Below are positions 28,150 through 39,458 of a stretch of DNA of 64,000 bases, in pieces. The notes beneath the pieces are model-generated. The model was not told the DNA's origin. It worked only from the letters and a program-made list of their open reading frames with translations, and searched no databases. The position numbers and the translations under genes were made by a program. Source of the stretch: an uncultured Collinsella sp. (GTDB taxonomy: Bacteria; Actinomycetota; Coriobacteriia; Coriobacteriales; Coriobacteriaceae); contig UQKV01000001.1 in assembly GCA_900541665.1 (NCBI GenBank), forward strand, positions 1 through 64,000, written 5' to 3'. Each line of letters opens with the position of its first letter. Position 1 is the stretch's first letter.

Positions 28150-30798
28150 ATGGTGAAAAAGTCACCGGAAAACACTACTCCCGCAATTGTGGACAACGTA
28201 GAGGCGCTTGAGGCTAAGCTCGCTCAGATGCGAGAGGCCCAGGCGCTTTTTGCTACGTACACGCAGGAGCAGGTCGACAAGATCTTCTATGAGGCCGCCA
28301 TGGCCGCCAACAAGGCTCGTATCCCGTTGGCGAAGATGGCCATCGAGGAGACCGGCCGCGGCGTTCTTGAGGACAAGGTCATCAAGAACCACTACGCCGC
28401 AGAGTACATCTACAACGCTTACAAGAACACCAAGACCTGTGGTGTCCTGGAGCGCGACGAGGCTTACGGCATCACCAAGATCGCCGAGCCCATCGGCATC
28501 GTGGGTGCCGTCATCCCGACGACCAACCCCACCTCCACTGCGATCTTCAAGACGCTGATCTGCCTGAAGACCCGCAACGCCATCATCATCTCCCCGCACC
28601 CGGCTGCCGCCAAGTGCACCATCGCCGCCGCCAAGCTCGTGCTTGACGCCGCCGTCAAGGCCGGCGCCCCCGAGGGCATCATCGGCTGGGTCGATGTCCC
28701 CTCCATCGAGCTGACCAACATGGTCATGCGCGACGTCGACATCATCCTCGCCACCGGTGGCCCGGGCATGGTCAAGGCCGCTTACTCCTCGGGCAAGCCC
28801 GCCCTGGGCGTTGGCGCCGGTAACACCCCGGTCGTCATCGACGACACCGCCGACGTGCTGCTCGCCGTCAACTCCATCATCCACTCCAAGACCTTCGACA
28901 ACGGCATGATCTGCGCTTCCGAGCAGTCCGTGACCGTCATCGACACCATCTATGACCAGGTCAAGGCCGAGTTCCAGAAGCGCGGCTGCTACTTCGTCAA
29001 GCAGGGTGCCGAGATGGAGGCCCTGCGTGCCGCCATGTTCAAGAACGGCGCCCTCGATCACCGCATCCCCGGCATGGCTGCCGCCAAGATCGCCGAGCTC
29101 GCCGGCATCGAGGTTCCCGCCAAGACCAAGATCCTGATCGCCGAGGTCACCTCCACCGACCCCGCCAAGGAGGAGTTCTCCCACGAGAAGCTCTCCCCGG
29201 TCCTGGCCATGTACCACGCTAAGGACTTCCAGGAGGCCGTCGACAAGGCCGAGCACCTGGTGCTCGCCGGTGGCCCGGGCCACACCGCCTCTCTGTACGT
29301 GCACCCCGCCCAGGCCGAGAAGATCAGCCTGTTCGAGCACGTCATGAAGGCCTGCCGCATCGTCATCAACACCCCGTCCTCGCACGGCGGCATCGGTGAC
29401 CTGTACAACTTTGGCATGAAGCCGTCTCTGACCCTGGGCTGCGGCTCCTGGGGCGGCAACTCCGTCTCCGAGAACGTTGGGGTGAAGCACTTGATCAACG
29501 TTAAGACTGTGGCCGAGCGCCGTGAGAACATGCTGTGGTTCCGCGCTCCCGAGAAGGTCTACTTCAAGAAGGGTTCCACGCCCGTCGCCCTCGACGAGCT
29601 GGGCAACGTCATGGGCAAGAAGCGCGCCTTCATCGTCACCGACCAGTTCCTCTTCAAGAATGGCAACACCCGCGCCATCGAGGCCAAGCTCGACGAGATG
29701 GGCATCGCCCACGACTGCTTCTACGACGTCGAGCCCGATCCGTCGCTGCAGTGCGCACGTCGCGGCGCCAAGCAGATGGCTCTCTTTGAGCCAGACGTCA
29801 TCATCGCCGTCGGCGGTGGCTCCGCTATGGACGCCGGCAAGATCATGTGGATGATGTACGAGCACCCCGAGTGCAAGTTTGAGGACATGGCCATGGACTT
29901 CATGGACATCCGCAAGCGTATCTTCACCTTCCCCGAGATGGGCAAGAAGGCCTACTTCGTCGCCGTCCCGACCTCTTCGGGTACCGGCTCCGAGTGCACG
30001 CCGTTCGCCATCATCACCGACAAGGAGACCGGCATCAAGTGGCCGCTCGCCGACTACGCGCTGCTCCCCAACATGGCTATCGTCGACGCCGACAACTGCA
30101 TGACCGCTCCGCGCGGCCTGACCGCTGCCTCCGGCATCGACGTCATGACCCACGCCATCGAGTCCTACGTCTCCATCATGGCTTCCGACTACACCAAGGG
30201 CCTCTCCGAGCGCGCTGCCAAGCTCGTCTTCGAGAACCTGCCCTCCAGCTTCACGAACGGCGCCAAGGACCCGCATGCCCGCGAGGAGATGCACAACGCC
30301 TCCTGCATGGCCGGTATGGCCTTCGCCAACGCCTTCCTGGGCCTCAACCACTCCATGGCCCACAAGCTCGGCGCTTTCCATCACCTGCCCCACGGCCTCG
30401 CAAACGCCGTCATCCTGACCCGCGTTATGCGCTACAACGCCGCCGAAGCTCCCGTCAAGATGGGTACCTTCTCCCAGTATCCTTACCCCAACGCGCTGCA
30501 CAACTACGCCGAGATGGCCAAGTACTGCGGCATCGAAGGCAAGGACGACAAGGAGGTCTTCGAGAACTTCATCACGAAGCTCGAGGAGCTCAAGGACTTC
30601 ATCGGCGTCAAGAAGACCATCGCCGACTACGGTGTTGACGAGCAGTACTTCCTCGACACCCTCGACGAGATGACCGAGCAGGCATTCAACGACCAGTGCA
30701 CCGGCGCCAACCCGCGCTACCCGCTCATGAGCGAGATCAAGGAGCTCTACCTGGACGCCTACTACGGCCGCGAGCCCCAGGATTACGCCGTCTGCTAG
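28150..30798 (+). CDS. adhE: Bifunctional acetaldehyde-CoA / alcohol dehydrogenase
   Basis: AdhE reduces acetyl-CoA to acetaldehyde and then ethanol, re-oxidising NADH in fermentation. The 882-aa protein joins an aldehyde dehydrogenase domain (about 20-450, with the catalytic Cys in MICASEQS) to an iron-dependent alcohol dehydrogenase domain (about 460-870, GGGSAMDAGK and the iron-binding His cluster HSMAHKLGAFHHLPHG). It has the full fusion length. The ATG has AAGGAG six bases upstream. Codon bias is stronger than in its neighbours, with very C-rich third positions, so it is probably highly expressed. Confidence 0.97.
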   Translation: MVKKSPENTTPAIVDNVEALEAKLAQMREAQALFATYTQEQVDKIFYEAAMAANKARIPLAKMAIEETGRGVLEDKVIKNHYAAEYIYNAYKNTKTCGVLERDEAYGITKIAEPIGIVGAVIPTTNPTSTAIFKTLICLKTRNAIIISPHPAAAKCTIAAAKLVLDAAVKAGAPEGIIGWVDVPSIELTNMVMRDVDIILATGGPGMVKAAYSSGKPALGVGAGNTPVVIDDTADVLLAVNSIIHSKTFDNGMICASEQSVTVIDTIYDQVKAEFQKRGCYFVKQGAEMEALRAAMFKNGALDHRIPGMAAAKIAELAGIEVPAKTKILIAEVTSTDPAKEEFSHEKLSPVLAMYHAKDFQEAVDKAEHLVLAGGPGHTASLYVHPAQAEKISLFEHVMKACRIVINTPSSHGGIGDLYNFGMKPSLTLGCGSWGGNSVSENVGVKHLINVKTVAERRENMLWFRAPEKVYFKKGSTPVALDELGNVMGKKRAFIVTDQFLFKNGNTRAIEAKLDEMGIAHDCFYDVEPDPSLQCARRGAKQMALFEPDVIIAVGGGSAMDAGKIMWMMYEHPECKFEDMAMDFMDIRKRIFTFPEMGKKAYFVAVPTSSGTGSECTPFAIITDKETGIKWPLADYALLPNMAIVDADNCMTAPRGLTAASGIDVMTHAIESYVSIMASDYTKGLSERAAKLVFENLPSSFTNGAKDPHAREEMHNASCMAGMAFANAFLGLNHSMAHKLGAFHHLPHGLANAVILTRVMRYNAAEAPVKMGTFSQYPYPNALHNYAEMAKYCGIEGKDDKEVFENFITKLEELKDFIGVKKTIADYGVDEQYFLDTLDEMTEQAFNDQCTGANPRYPLMSEIKELYLDAYYGREPQDYAVC

Positions 30799-30818
30799 TT
30801 TTTAGCACGGTTATTTGC

Positions 30819-30852
30819 GGCGGGGGTGCACGGGTGTACGCACGCCCCCGCC
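30819..30852 (+). terminator. GC-rich hairpin after adhE
   Basis: GGCGGGGGTGC pairs with GCACGCCCCCGCC with a small bulge. No T-run follows, so it may be an mRNA-stabilising or weak terminator structure between adhE and the next plus-strand gene. Confidence 0.45.
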
Positions 30853-30886
30853 GTTGCTTCTATCGCATCGTTGAAAGGATGCAATC

Positions 30887-31651
30887 ATGCTGCTCCCCGA
30901 TTCCAAGACCGAGCTCGTCCGTCGCGGCAACAAGGTCGTTTACGACCTGGGCGACAAAATCGTCAAGGTCTTTAACGAGACCAAGCCCGTCTCCGACGTG
31001 TTCAACGAGGCTTTGAATCTTGCCCGCATCAATGAGTGCGGCATCCGCAGCCCCAAGGCGCTCGAGGTTTCTCAGCTCGAGAACGCCAACGGCTGGGCGC
31101 TCGTGACCGAGAAGGTTCCGGGCACCACCCTTGCCGAGAAGATGACTGCCGAGCCCCAGCGCTTTGGTGAGTACCTCGAGATGTTCGTCGACCTCCAGAT
31201 CGAGATCCACGGCTACACCTCCCCGCTGCTCAACCGTCAGCGCGACAAGTTCGCCCGCATGATCGACAGCCTCGATCAGCTCAATGCCACCACGCGCTAC
31301 AACCTTCAGGAGCGTCTGGACGGCATGACCAAGGAGTTCAAGGTCTGCCACGGCGACTTCAACCCCTCCAACGTCATCGTCGGCGACGACGGCCAGCTGT
31401 ATGTTTGCGACTGGGCACACGCCACCCAGGGCTCCCCTGCTGCCGACGTTGCCACCACCTACCTGCTCTTTGCCCTCAACAGCAAGGACCAGGCCGAGGC
31501 CTACCTGGAGCTCTACTGCGACCGCGCCGACATGCCCATGCAGGTCGTGCGTCAGTGGACGAGCATCGTTGCCGCTTCCGAGCTCGCTCGTAAGCGCAAC
31601 GTGAACGATGAGTTCCTTAAGAACTGGATCGACGTCGTCGATTATCAGTAA
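30887..31651 (+). CDS. APH-fold phosphotransferase (small-molecule kinase)
   Basis: The 254-aa protein has the aminoglycoside phosphotransferase / choline kinase fold. The catalytic loop is CHGDFNPSNVIV and the metal-binding segment VCDWAHATQGSPAADV. The N-terminal lobe has LGDKIVKVFN with a probable ATP-binding Lys. Its substrate is unknown. It is not clearly a resistance enzyme; related gut-anaerobe proteins are annotated as generic phosphotransferases. It lies 88 bases after adhE on the same strand. The ATG has GAAAGGATG upstream. Confidence 0.8.
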   Translation: MLLPDSKTELVRRGNKVVYDLGDKIVKVFNETKPVSDVFNEALNLARINECGIRSPKALEVSQLENANGWALVTEKVPGTTLAEKMTAEPQRFGEYLEMFVDLQIEIHGYTSPLLNRQRDKFARMIDSLDQLNATTRYNLQERLDGMTKEFKVCHGDFNPSNVIVGDDGQLYVCDWAHATQGSPAADVATTYLLFALNSKDQAEAYLELYCDRADMPMQVVRQWTSIVAASELARKRNVNDEFLKNWIDVVDYQ

Positions 31652-31690
31652 TAACTGAGCGATTCATTTCGCATCGAAGGCATAAAGGGA

Positions 31691-31720
31691 AACCCCGCAG
31701 CTCATATGGGCTGTGGGGTT
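31691..31720 (+). terminator. Rho-independent terminator after the APH-fold kinase
   Basis: AACCCCGCAGC pairs with GCTGTGGGGTT (one G-T) around an 8-base loop, followed by TTCTTTT. It ends the adhE-kinase region. Confidence 0.9.
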
Positions 31721-31756
31721 TTCTTTTACCCGTCGAGCTGATTCACGCAACAAAAA

Positions 31757-31799
31757 GGACTGCCCCGCATCTCATCCTAAGAGAGATACGGGGCAGTCC
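31757..31799 (-). terminator. Rho-independent terminator of proS
   Basis: On the minus strand GGACTGCCCCG and CGGGGCAGTCC form a perfect 11-bp stem, followed by TTTTT. It faces the plus-strand terminator at 31691-31720, marking the convergent boundary. Confidence 0.92.
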
Positions 31800-31829
31800 C
31801 ACAATTACATCTACTAGCAAAAATGTCGA

Positions 31830-33551
<1,722 letters not shown>

Positions 33552-34634
33552 TTATTTCTCCTCAATAAGTTTGTCGACCTCTGCCATAAGCGCGTCGACA
33601 ATATGGTCCTCAGCTACTTTACCAATGATCTGGCCATGCGAAAAGAGCAAGGCCTGACCACGTCCGCAAGCAACGCCCAGGTCGGCATCAGAAGCCTCAC
33701 CGGGGCCATTAACGGCACATCCCATCACAGCGATCGAAAGCGGCGCGGAGTAGTTCTTAAGCCGCTCGGTGACCTCCTCGGCGATGGGAATGAGGTTAAC
33801 CTGGCAGCGGGCGCACGTGGGGCACGAGACAATCTCGGGGCCACGGCGACGCAGGCCCAGCGACTGCAGAATACCCCAGGCAACCGGCGGCTCCTCAACC
33901 GGATCGGCCGTAAGCGACACGCGCATGGTGTCACCGATGCCCTCGGACAGCAGAATACCCAGACCCACCGAGCTCTTGATAGTGCCCTGCAGCTTGGTCC
34001 CCGCCTCCGTCACGCCCAGGTGAAGCGGAACATGGGGAATCTCGCGCGAGAGGGCTCGATAGGCATCAAGCGTCGTTTGCACGCTATGGGCCTTGGCCGA
34101 AAGCACAATGTTGGTAAAGCCGCGGTCTTCAAAATGCTTGACAAAACGCTCGCTCGACATCACGAGCTTTTCGGGCTGCGTGAGGTCGTCGCGCTCGGCG
34201 ATATCCTGCTCGAGTGAACCGGCATTGACGCCGATACGAATCGCACAGCCCACGGCACCAGCAGCATCGATCACCGCGTCAACCTTGGCCCAATCGCCGA
34301 TATTGCCGGGATTGATGCGCAGCTTGGCAGCACCGGCCTCAACGGCACCAATGGCGAGCTTATGGTTAAAGTGAATATCGGCGACGATCGGCACCGGGGA
34401 CTCAGCACAGATGGTACGAAAGCCCTCGAGCGCGGCCTCGGTGGGTACACTCACGCGCACGATATCGCAGCCCGCCTGCGCCAACGCGCGAACCTGCCCA
34501 AGCGTTGCCTGGGCATCAGCGGTATCAGTGCAGGTCATGGACTGAACCACCACCGGCGCGCCGCCGCCGATCTGCACGCCGCCCACATGCACGGGGCGCG
34601 TCAGCTCGCGCGGCAAAGAATGGGTTAAAGACAA
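33552..34634 (-). CDS. ispG: 4-hydroxy-3-methylbut-2-enyl diphosphate synthase
   Basis: IspG is the [4Fe-4S] enzyme of the MEP isoprenoid pathway. The 360-aa protein has the barrel with VQSMTCTDTADAQAT and the cluster cysteines CPTCARC and CAVNGPGEASDADLG. A TTG at 34634 has AGGGGA nine bases upstream and gives MSLTHSLPREL. A GTG at 34643 is nearer the Shine-Dalgarno sequence but too close. dxr, rseP and cdsA nearby complete the isoprenoid and lipid context. Confidence 0.94.
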   Translation of the reverse strand: MSLTHSLPRELTRPVHVGGVQIGGGAPVVVQSMTCTDTADAQATLGQVRALAQAGCDIVRVSVPTEAALEGFRTICAESPVPIVADIHFNHKLAIGAVEAGAAKLRINPGNIGDWAKVDAVIDAAGAVGCAIRIGVNAGSLEQDIAERDDLTQPEKLVMSSERFVKHFEDRGFTNIVLSAKAHSVQTTLDAYRALSREIPHVPLHLGVTEAGTKLQGTIKSSVGLGILLSEGIGDTMRVSLTADPVEEPPVAWGILQSLGLRRRGPEIVSCPTCARCQVNLIPIAEEVTERLKNYSAPLSIAVMGCAVNGPGEASDADLGVACGRGQALLFSHGQIIGKVAEDHIVDALMAEVDKLIEEK

Positions 34635-34647
34635 TCCAAACACTCCC

Positions 34648-36009
34648 CTACAGAATAAATCGAAGGATGTCGGAACGAAGCATATAGACAAACAGCAGTG
34701 CGAAGAGCGCGATGCCCACATAGCTCACAATCGTCTGAGCCTTGAGAGGCAGCTCGCGACCCGCAATCTTTTGAATAATCTCGATGACTAACTTACCGCC
34801 GTCGAGCGGGGGGATGGGCAGCAAGTTCATAAAACCCAGCGAGAACGAAATGAGCGCGGCAAACGACAGGAACGTTACGGGGCCGGCAGCAGCCGCTTGA
34901 GAGGACATGACGCTGATGCCCACGATCGACGAGGACTGGTCGAGAATCTCCATCGTATGCTGCGGCTGGAGTAGGCGCATCACGCCCTCCGCTGTCTGCA
35001 CGACATAGGAGAAAGACAGGCGAGCCGACGTGATGGGGTCTAAACGGACCACCTGCGTAGAGGCATACACACCTAGGCGCTCGTCCTCTTTGAGCGCAAC
35101 CGTGGTCGAATGCTGCTTGCCGTCACGCTCGTACTCGATGGCGATATCGTCCTTACCGGCAGCCTTGCCGATAGCATCGTAGACGTCCATCCAAGTGGAA
35201 CATGAGACACCGTCGACCGAAAGGATCGCGTCGCCGCCCTCGATACCCGCCTTGGCGGCAATAGACCCCTCGTCAACCTGACCGATCACGTTGGTATCCA
35301 TCGGCACGGTGACACCCGCAATAGAGTAGATGCTCATAAGCAGCAAAAAGCCCGTCAAGATATTGACGAGAATGCCCGCGAGCAGCATAAAGGCGCGCTT
35401 GAGAAAACCCTGGCCAAGATAAGTGTGCGAACGCTCTTGCGCCAAGAAATCAGCCTCGCCGCACGGCAGCTCCCACACATCGCCCTCGAAAGTTGAATGT
35501 TCGCGATCGAAACGGCGGCCGTCAAAGGTGGTGTAACCCGCCGCATCTCGCGGCAGCGTCTGATACTTGGTGGGATAGTAGCTCGGCGAGGGCTTCTCCC
35601 CTTCCTCATACCAAGGCGCGATAGAGCCCCAACCCAAGAGCAAGGCGCATGCCTCGAGCACAACCTCCTCGGATAGCTCGAGCTCGGCGGCAAGGTCGGC
35701 CACGGTCACGCGACCATGACGATAGATAGCCGCGAGCACGCGATCGGCGCAGGAGACGTCGGTCGGATCCATACCGCAGATGGCAGCGTAGCCACCCAGC
35801 AGCAGCGGGGTCACGCCAAACTTGGTTCCAATGCGACGCGACGTGTAATGGATGTCAAAGCGGCAAGGCAGGCCCAAAAAGAACTCGGTCACACGGACGC
35901 CGCAGGCACGCGCCGCCAAAAAGTGGCCGCCCTCGTGCAAAAACACGAGGACGGAAAGCATCAGCAGGCCCCAAAAGACCGATGAGAGAACGCTCAGAAC
36001 AGTATCCAT
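34648..36009 (-). CDS. rseP: Site-2 membrane protease (RseP/M50) with inserted domain
   Basis: This intramembrane zinc metalloprotease cleaves membrane-bound regulators. The 453-aa protein has HEGGH (25-29) in the first helix, a PDZ domain (about 223-300) and the second catalytic motif PPLDGGK in the C-terminal helices. Between GGYAAICGM (ending about 80) and RAFMLLAGILVN (about 205) there is an extra ~105-residue segment with a helix-turn-helix-like part (about 87-133). It sits in the usual dxr-rseP-ispG-proS order. The start ATG at 36009 has only a distant AAGGA. Confidence 0.92.
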   Translation of the reverse strand: MDTVLSVLSSVFWGLLMLSVLVFLHEGGHFLAARACGVRVTEFFLGLPCRFDIHYTSRRIGTKFGVTPLLLGGYAAICGMDPTDVSCADRVLAAIYRHGRVTVADLAAELELSEEVVLEACALLLGWGSIAPWYEEGEKPSPSYYPTKYQTLPRDAAGYTTFDGRRFDREHSTFEGDVWELPCGEADFLAQERSHTYLGQGFLKRAFMLLAGILVNILTGFLLLMSIYSIAGVTVPMDTNVIGQVDEGSIAAKAGIEGGDAILSVDGVSCSTWMDVYDAIGKAAGKDDIAIEYERDGKQHSTTVALKEDERLGVYASTQVVRLDPITSARLSFSYVVQTAEGVMRLLQPQHTMEILDQSSSIVGISVMSSQAAAAGPVTFLSFAALISFSLGFMNLLPIPPLDGGKLVIEIIQKIAGRELPLKAQTIVSYVGIALFALLFVYMLRSDILRFIL

Positions 36010-36034
36010 AAAACGAAAAAGCAATCCTTATGGG

Positions 36035-37222
36035 TTAGGAACGGGTTGCGGCGAGCACCTGCGCAGCCTTTTCACGCGCCCATGCATCGATGTCGTGAAG
36101 CTGCTCAAACGAATCGACCGCCTGCATATCGTGGGAATCCATGCAGGATTCCACAATGCGATCGATATCGGTAAAGCTGCAACCATCGTGCAGGAAGGCA
36201 TCGACGGCGACCTCGTTGGCGGCATTGAGCACGCACGGCATGGTGCCACCCGTCTTGCCGGCACGTTCGGCCAGTGCCAGACAGCGGAAGGTATCCATGT
36301 CGGCAGCATCAAACGTGAGCTGCCCCAGCTCGCGGAAATCGATACGAGGCGCCGGGGTATCCCAACGCTCGGGATACGAGAACGCGAACTGGATGGGAAT
36401 ACGCATGTCGGAAGCACCGAGATGCGCCATCACGGAGCCGTCGGCAAACTCGACCATAGAGTGAATCTTGGACTGACGCTGCACGACCACGTTAATGAAA
36501 TCAAGGTCGCAGTTAAACAGATGCATGGCCTCAATGCGCTCTAGGCCCTTGTTCATGAGGGTGGCGGAGTCGATGGTGATCTTGGCACCCATGGCCCACG
36601 TGGGATGTGCGAGGGCATCGGCACGCGTCACGCGATTGAGCTCGTCGCGCGTACGGCCAAAGAACGGACCGCCCGAGCAGGTAAGCCAAATACAATGAGC
36701 CTCGCGCGGGTCCTCCCCCAGATAGCACTGGTAGATGGCGGAGTGCTCAGAGTCGACTGGAATAAGCTGGCCCGGTTGTGCCAACGGCATAAGCAAGTCG
36801 CCACCGACGACGAGGGACTCCTTGTTGGCAAGGGCAAGGCGCTTATTAGAGGTCAAGGCCGCATGGCTCGCCTCGAGACCGGCGGCGCCCACAATAGCAA
36901 CGAGCACGCAGTCGACATCGTCGCGACGCGCGAGCTCGCAAACCGCCTGCGCGCCAACGCCGAGCTTCGTTCCCTCGGGCAACTCCTGCAGCACGGCGTC
37001 ATCGCCGTGAGCGACATCGGCCACGGCAACCGCCGGAACCGAGAACTCGCGGGCAGCGGCAACGAGCTCAGAGGTGCTGGAATTAACGGACAGCGCCGTC
37101 ACCTGCAGGCGATCAGCATGCTGACGGCACACATCGAGTGTCTGGGTGCCGATAGAGCCCGTACAACCTAGGATGGCAACACGGAGGCGTCCATCGGGGC
37201 CATACGTCGTCTGGAATGACAT
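36035..37222 (-). CDS. dxr: 1-deoxy-D-xylulose 5-phosphate reductoisomerase
   Basis: DXR converts DXP to MEP, the committed isoprenoid step. The 395-aa protein has the NADPH site ILGCTGSIGTQTLD, LANKESLVVGG, the metal and substrate loop VDSEHSAIYQ, and HPTWAMGAKITIDSATLMNKGLE. It overlaps the end of cdsA by one base (ATG within TAATG), so the two are coupled. Confidence 0.97.
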   Translation of the reverse strand: MSFQTTYGPDGRLRVAILGCTGSIGTQTLDVCRQHADRLQVTALSVNSSTSELVAAAREFSVPAVAVADVAHGDDAVLQELPEGTKLGVGAQAVCELARRDDVDCVLVAIVGAAGLEASHAALTSNKRLALANKESLVVGGDLLMPLAQPGQLIPVDSEHSAIYQCYLGEDPREAHCIWLTCSGGPFFGRTRDELNRVTRADALAHPTWAMGAKITIDSATLMNKGLERIEAMHLFNCDLDFINVVVQRQSKIHSMVEFADGSVMAHLGASDMRIPIQFAFSYPERWDTPAPRIDFRELGQLTFDAADMDTFRCLALAERAGKTGGTMPCVLNAANEVAVDAFLHDGCSFTDIDRIVESCMDSHDMQAVDSFEQLHDIDAWAREKAAQVLAATRS

Positions 37223-38121
37223 TACAGCACGCCTCCGATCATCAAAAGCAGCTGAGCGGTAATGCAGCCAAAGATAAGCGAGTCGCTACGGTCGAGCATG
37301 CCGCCATGGCCCGGGATAAGGTTGCCGGAATCCTTGACGCCCACGCCACGCTTGATGCGCGACTCGATAAGGTCGCCGATAACGCCCAAAATGGACACGA
37401 CCACGCCGCACAGCAGCGCATAGGGCAGGCTGAGCTTGTAGAAGTGCGTCGCCCACAGAATGAGCCAAATCAAAACCGAGCCCAGGATGCCGCCGACAAA
37501 CCCCTCCCAGCTCTTTTTGGGAGAGATCTTGGGAACCATCTTGTGCTTGCCGATACGGCTGCCCACAATGTAGGCAAACGAATCGGAGACCCAAAGGGAC
37601 GCGCAAACGCCCACTGAAAGCAGGGCGCCGGCAAAACCGGGCACGGCATCGCGCAGCAGCACGATAGCCGACAGCATAAAGCCAGTGTAGATGGGACCCA
37701 TGAGCGTCACGGCCACATCAGAGATGCGGGTACGCGGCGACCAGACATACCAAATGCCCACAGCGAGCATCAGGGCAAAAAGCAGGGCATTCAGCAACAT
37801 CGAATCGCCCAACGCCGACAGCGGAAAGAGTACGGCGGCAGCGATACCCATGCGCTCGTTAGCCATCTTGCCATCGAGCCTCGTCATACGGAAAAACTCA
37901 TAGCAGCACAGACCGCTCATGACAGAAACAAAGATGGCAGTGGGCACGATACCCAAAACCAGGCACAGGATAAAGACAACGGCATAGACGATACCGGCGG
38001 CGGCACGGGTAATAAAGCCCGCCAGCCACGAACCGGTGCCACTCTTCGCTGCAGGCGCTCCCGCAGTGGCAGCTTTGCGCGCAGGCGTCTTGGGAGCAGA
38101 TGCCTTGGGACGATCGGACAC
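37222..38121 (-). CDS. cdsA: Phosphatidate cytidylyltransferase
   Basis: CdsA makes CDP-diacylglycerol for phospholipid synthesis. The 299-aa integral membrane protein has about eight helices and the C-terminal signature GDLIESRIKRGVGVKDSG followed by HGGMLDRSDS. An N-terminal ~30-residue Ala/Lys/Pro-rich segment precedes the first helix. The start is GTG after GAGGAGGCTTAATC. It lies 2 bases from uppS. Confidence 0.95.
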   Translation of the reverse strand: MSDRPKASAPKTPARKAATAGAPAAKSGTGSWLAGFITRAAAGIVYAVVFILCLVLGIVPTAIFVSVMSGLCCYEFFRMTRLDGKMANERMGIAAAVLFPLSALGDSMLLNALLFALMLAVGIWYVWSPRTRISDVAVTLMGPIYTGFMLSAIVLLRDAVPGFAGALLSVGVCASLWVSDSFAYIVGSRIGKHKMVPKISPKKSWEGFVGGILGSVLIWLILWATHFYKLSLPYALLCGVVVSILGVIGDLIESRIKRGVGVKDSGNLIPGHGGMLDRSDSLIFGCITAQLLLMIGGVL

Positions 38122-38123
38122 GA

Positions 38124-38918
38124 TTAAGCCTCCTCGGTCTTGCTCAGACCACCAAACCTACGGTCACGGCCCTGATAGGCCAAAATGGCGTCGACAAGGC
38201 CCCAACGATCAAAGTCGGGCCAATAGGTATCGGTGACATAGAACTCGGAATAAGCCACCTGCCACAGCAGATAGTTCGAAAGGCGCAGCTCACCAGAGGT
38301 GCGAATCACAAGCTCAGGATCGGGAAGACCGGCGGTATAGAGGTGGGAAGCCACCATGTCGTCATCAATTGCGCCAGGATCGATCTTACCGGCGGCAGCG
38401 TCGAGTGCGATCTGACGGACAGCGCGGGTAATCTCGGCACGCGCGCCGTAGTTGACGGCAAGCGCCAGCGTCATGCCGGTGTGATCGGCGCACTCGGCAA
38501 GACCGCGTTCAAAAACATCGCGGGTCTTCTTGGGCAGAGCGGAAATGTCACCCAAAAAGACAACGCGCACGTTTTCGCGCTTCAGAAGCGGCAGCTCGTC
38601 GATAAACGTCTTGGCAAACAGGTGCATCAAGACGTTGACCTCGTGCTGCGGACGGTTCCAGTTTTCGGTAGAAAACGCATAGGCCGAAAGCACGTCGACG
38701 CCCAGACGCACGCAGGCGGTAATAATCTCGCGAAGGGAGACGATACCCGCCTTGTGGCCCTCAGTGCGCGCAAGACCGCGCGACGTAGCCCAACGACCGT
38801 TGCCGTCCATGATGCACGAGATATGGTGCGGAATGTTATTGAGGTCAAGGTCGGAAAAACCGACGCCCGCAGGGGCGTCGGCAAAGTACTCGACCAGTTT
38901 ATGCTCGTCGTATTGCAC
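38124..38918 (-). CDS. uppS: Undecaprenyl diphosphate synthase (cis-prenyltransferase)
   Basis: UppS makes the C55 carrier for cell-wall synthesis. The 264-aa protein has the catalytic SCIMDGNGRWA, AFSTENWNRP, and RTSGELRLSNYLLWQ motifs. The start is GTG, one base after the frr stop, with GGAG seven bases upstream. It directly precedes cdsA, dxr and ispG, which supply phospholipid and isoprenoid precursors. Confidence 0.96.
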   Translation of the reverse strand: MQYDEHKLVEYFADAPAGVGFSDLDLNNIPHHISCIMDGNGRWATSRGLARTEGHKAGIVSLREIITACVRLGVDVLSAYAFSTENWNRPQHEVNVLMHLFAKTFIDELPLLKRENVRVVFLGDISALPKKTRDVFERGLAECADHTGMTLALAVNYGARAEITRAVRQIALDAAAGKIDPGAIDDDMVASHLYTAGLPDPELVIRTSGELRLSNYLLWQVAYSEFYVTDTYWPDFDRWGLVDAILAYQGRDRRFGGLSKTEEA

Positions 38919-38919
38919 C

Positions 38920-39456
38920 TTAGATCTCCATGACCTCGGCTTCTTTTTCCTTCAGAAGCTCCTCGACCTTGGCGACATACTCATCGGTGTGCTTCTGGAC
39001 CTTGGCCTGCTCGCGACGGACATCGTCCTCGGTGAGCTCCTCATCGCGCTCGAGCTTGTTGTTGAAGTCGCGACGGATGTTACGGATAGACACCTTGGCC
39101 TGCTCAGCGTACTCGCGGCACTCCTTGACGAGCTCGCGACGGCGTTCCTCAGTGGGAGCCGGGAACGGCAGACGAACGACGGTGCCATCGGAGTTGGGGG
39201 TAATACCCAGATCGGAAGCGCCGATGGCCTTGACGATAGCATTGATGAGTGCCTTGTCCCACGGCTCGATGAGCAGCATGTGGGCCTCGGGAGTCTTGAC
39301 GGCGGCAACCTGCGTGACCGGCGTGGGAACACCGTAATAATCGACGGTGATGTCGGACAGAATGTTGGCATTGGCGCGGCCGGTACGAACCTTGGAGAAG
39401 TTGTGCTTGAGGGACTCGAGCGACTTGTCCATGTGGACGGTGATGTTCTCTGCCAT
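38920..39456 (-). CDS. frr: Ribosome-recycling factor
   Basis: RRF splits post-termination ribosomes with EF-G. The 178-aa protein has the three-helix-bundle signatures RTGRANANILSDITVDYYGV and FPAPTEERRRELVKECREYAE. It starts 2 bases after pyrH. The order rpsB-tsf-pyrH-frr-uppS is one of the most conserved in bacteria. Confidence 0.97.
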   Translation of the reverse strand: MAENITVHMDKSLESLKHNFSKVRTGRANANILSDITVDYYGVPTPVTQVAAVKTPEAHMLLIEPWDKALINAIVKAIGASDLGITPNSDGTVVRLPFPAPTEERRRELVKECREYAEQAKVSIRNIRRDFNNKLERDEELTEDDVRREQAKVQKHTDEYVAKVEELLKEKEAEVMEI

Positions 39457-39458
39457 GC

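Noticed and set aside
28162..30501. Minus-strand open frame of 779 codons opposite adhE
   Set aside because: adhE is strongly codon-biased, which keeps the antisense frame open; no motifs were seen.
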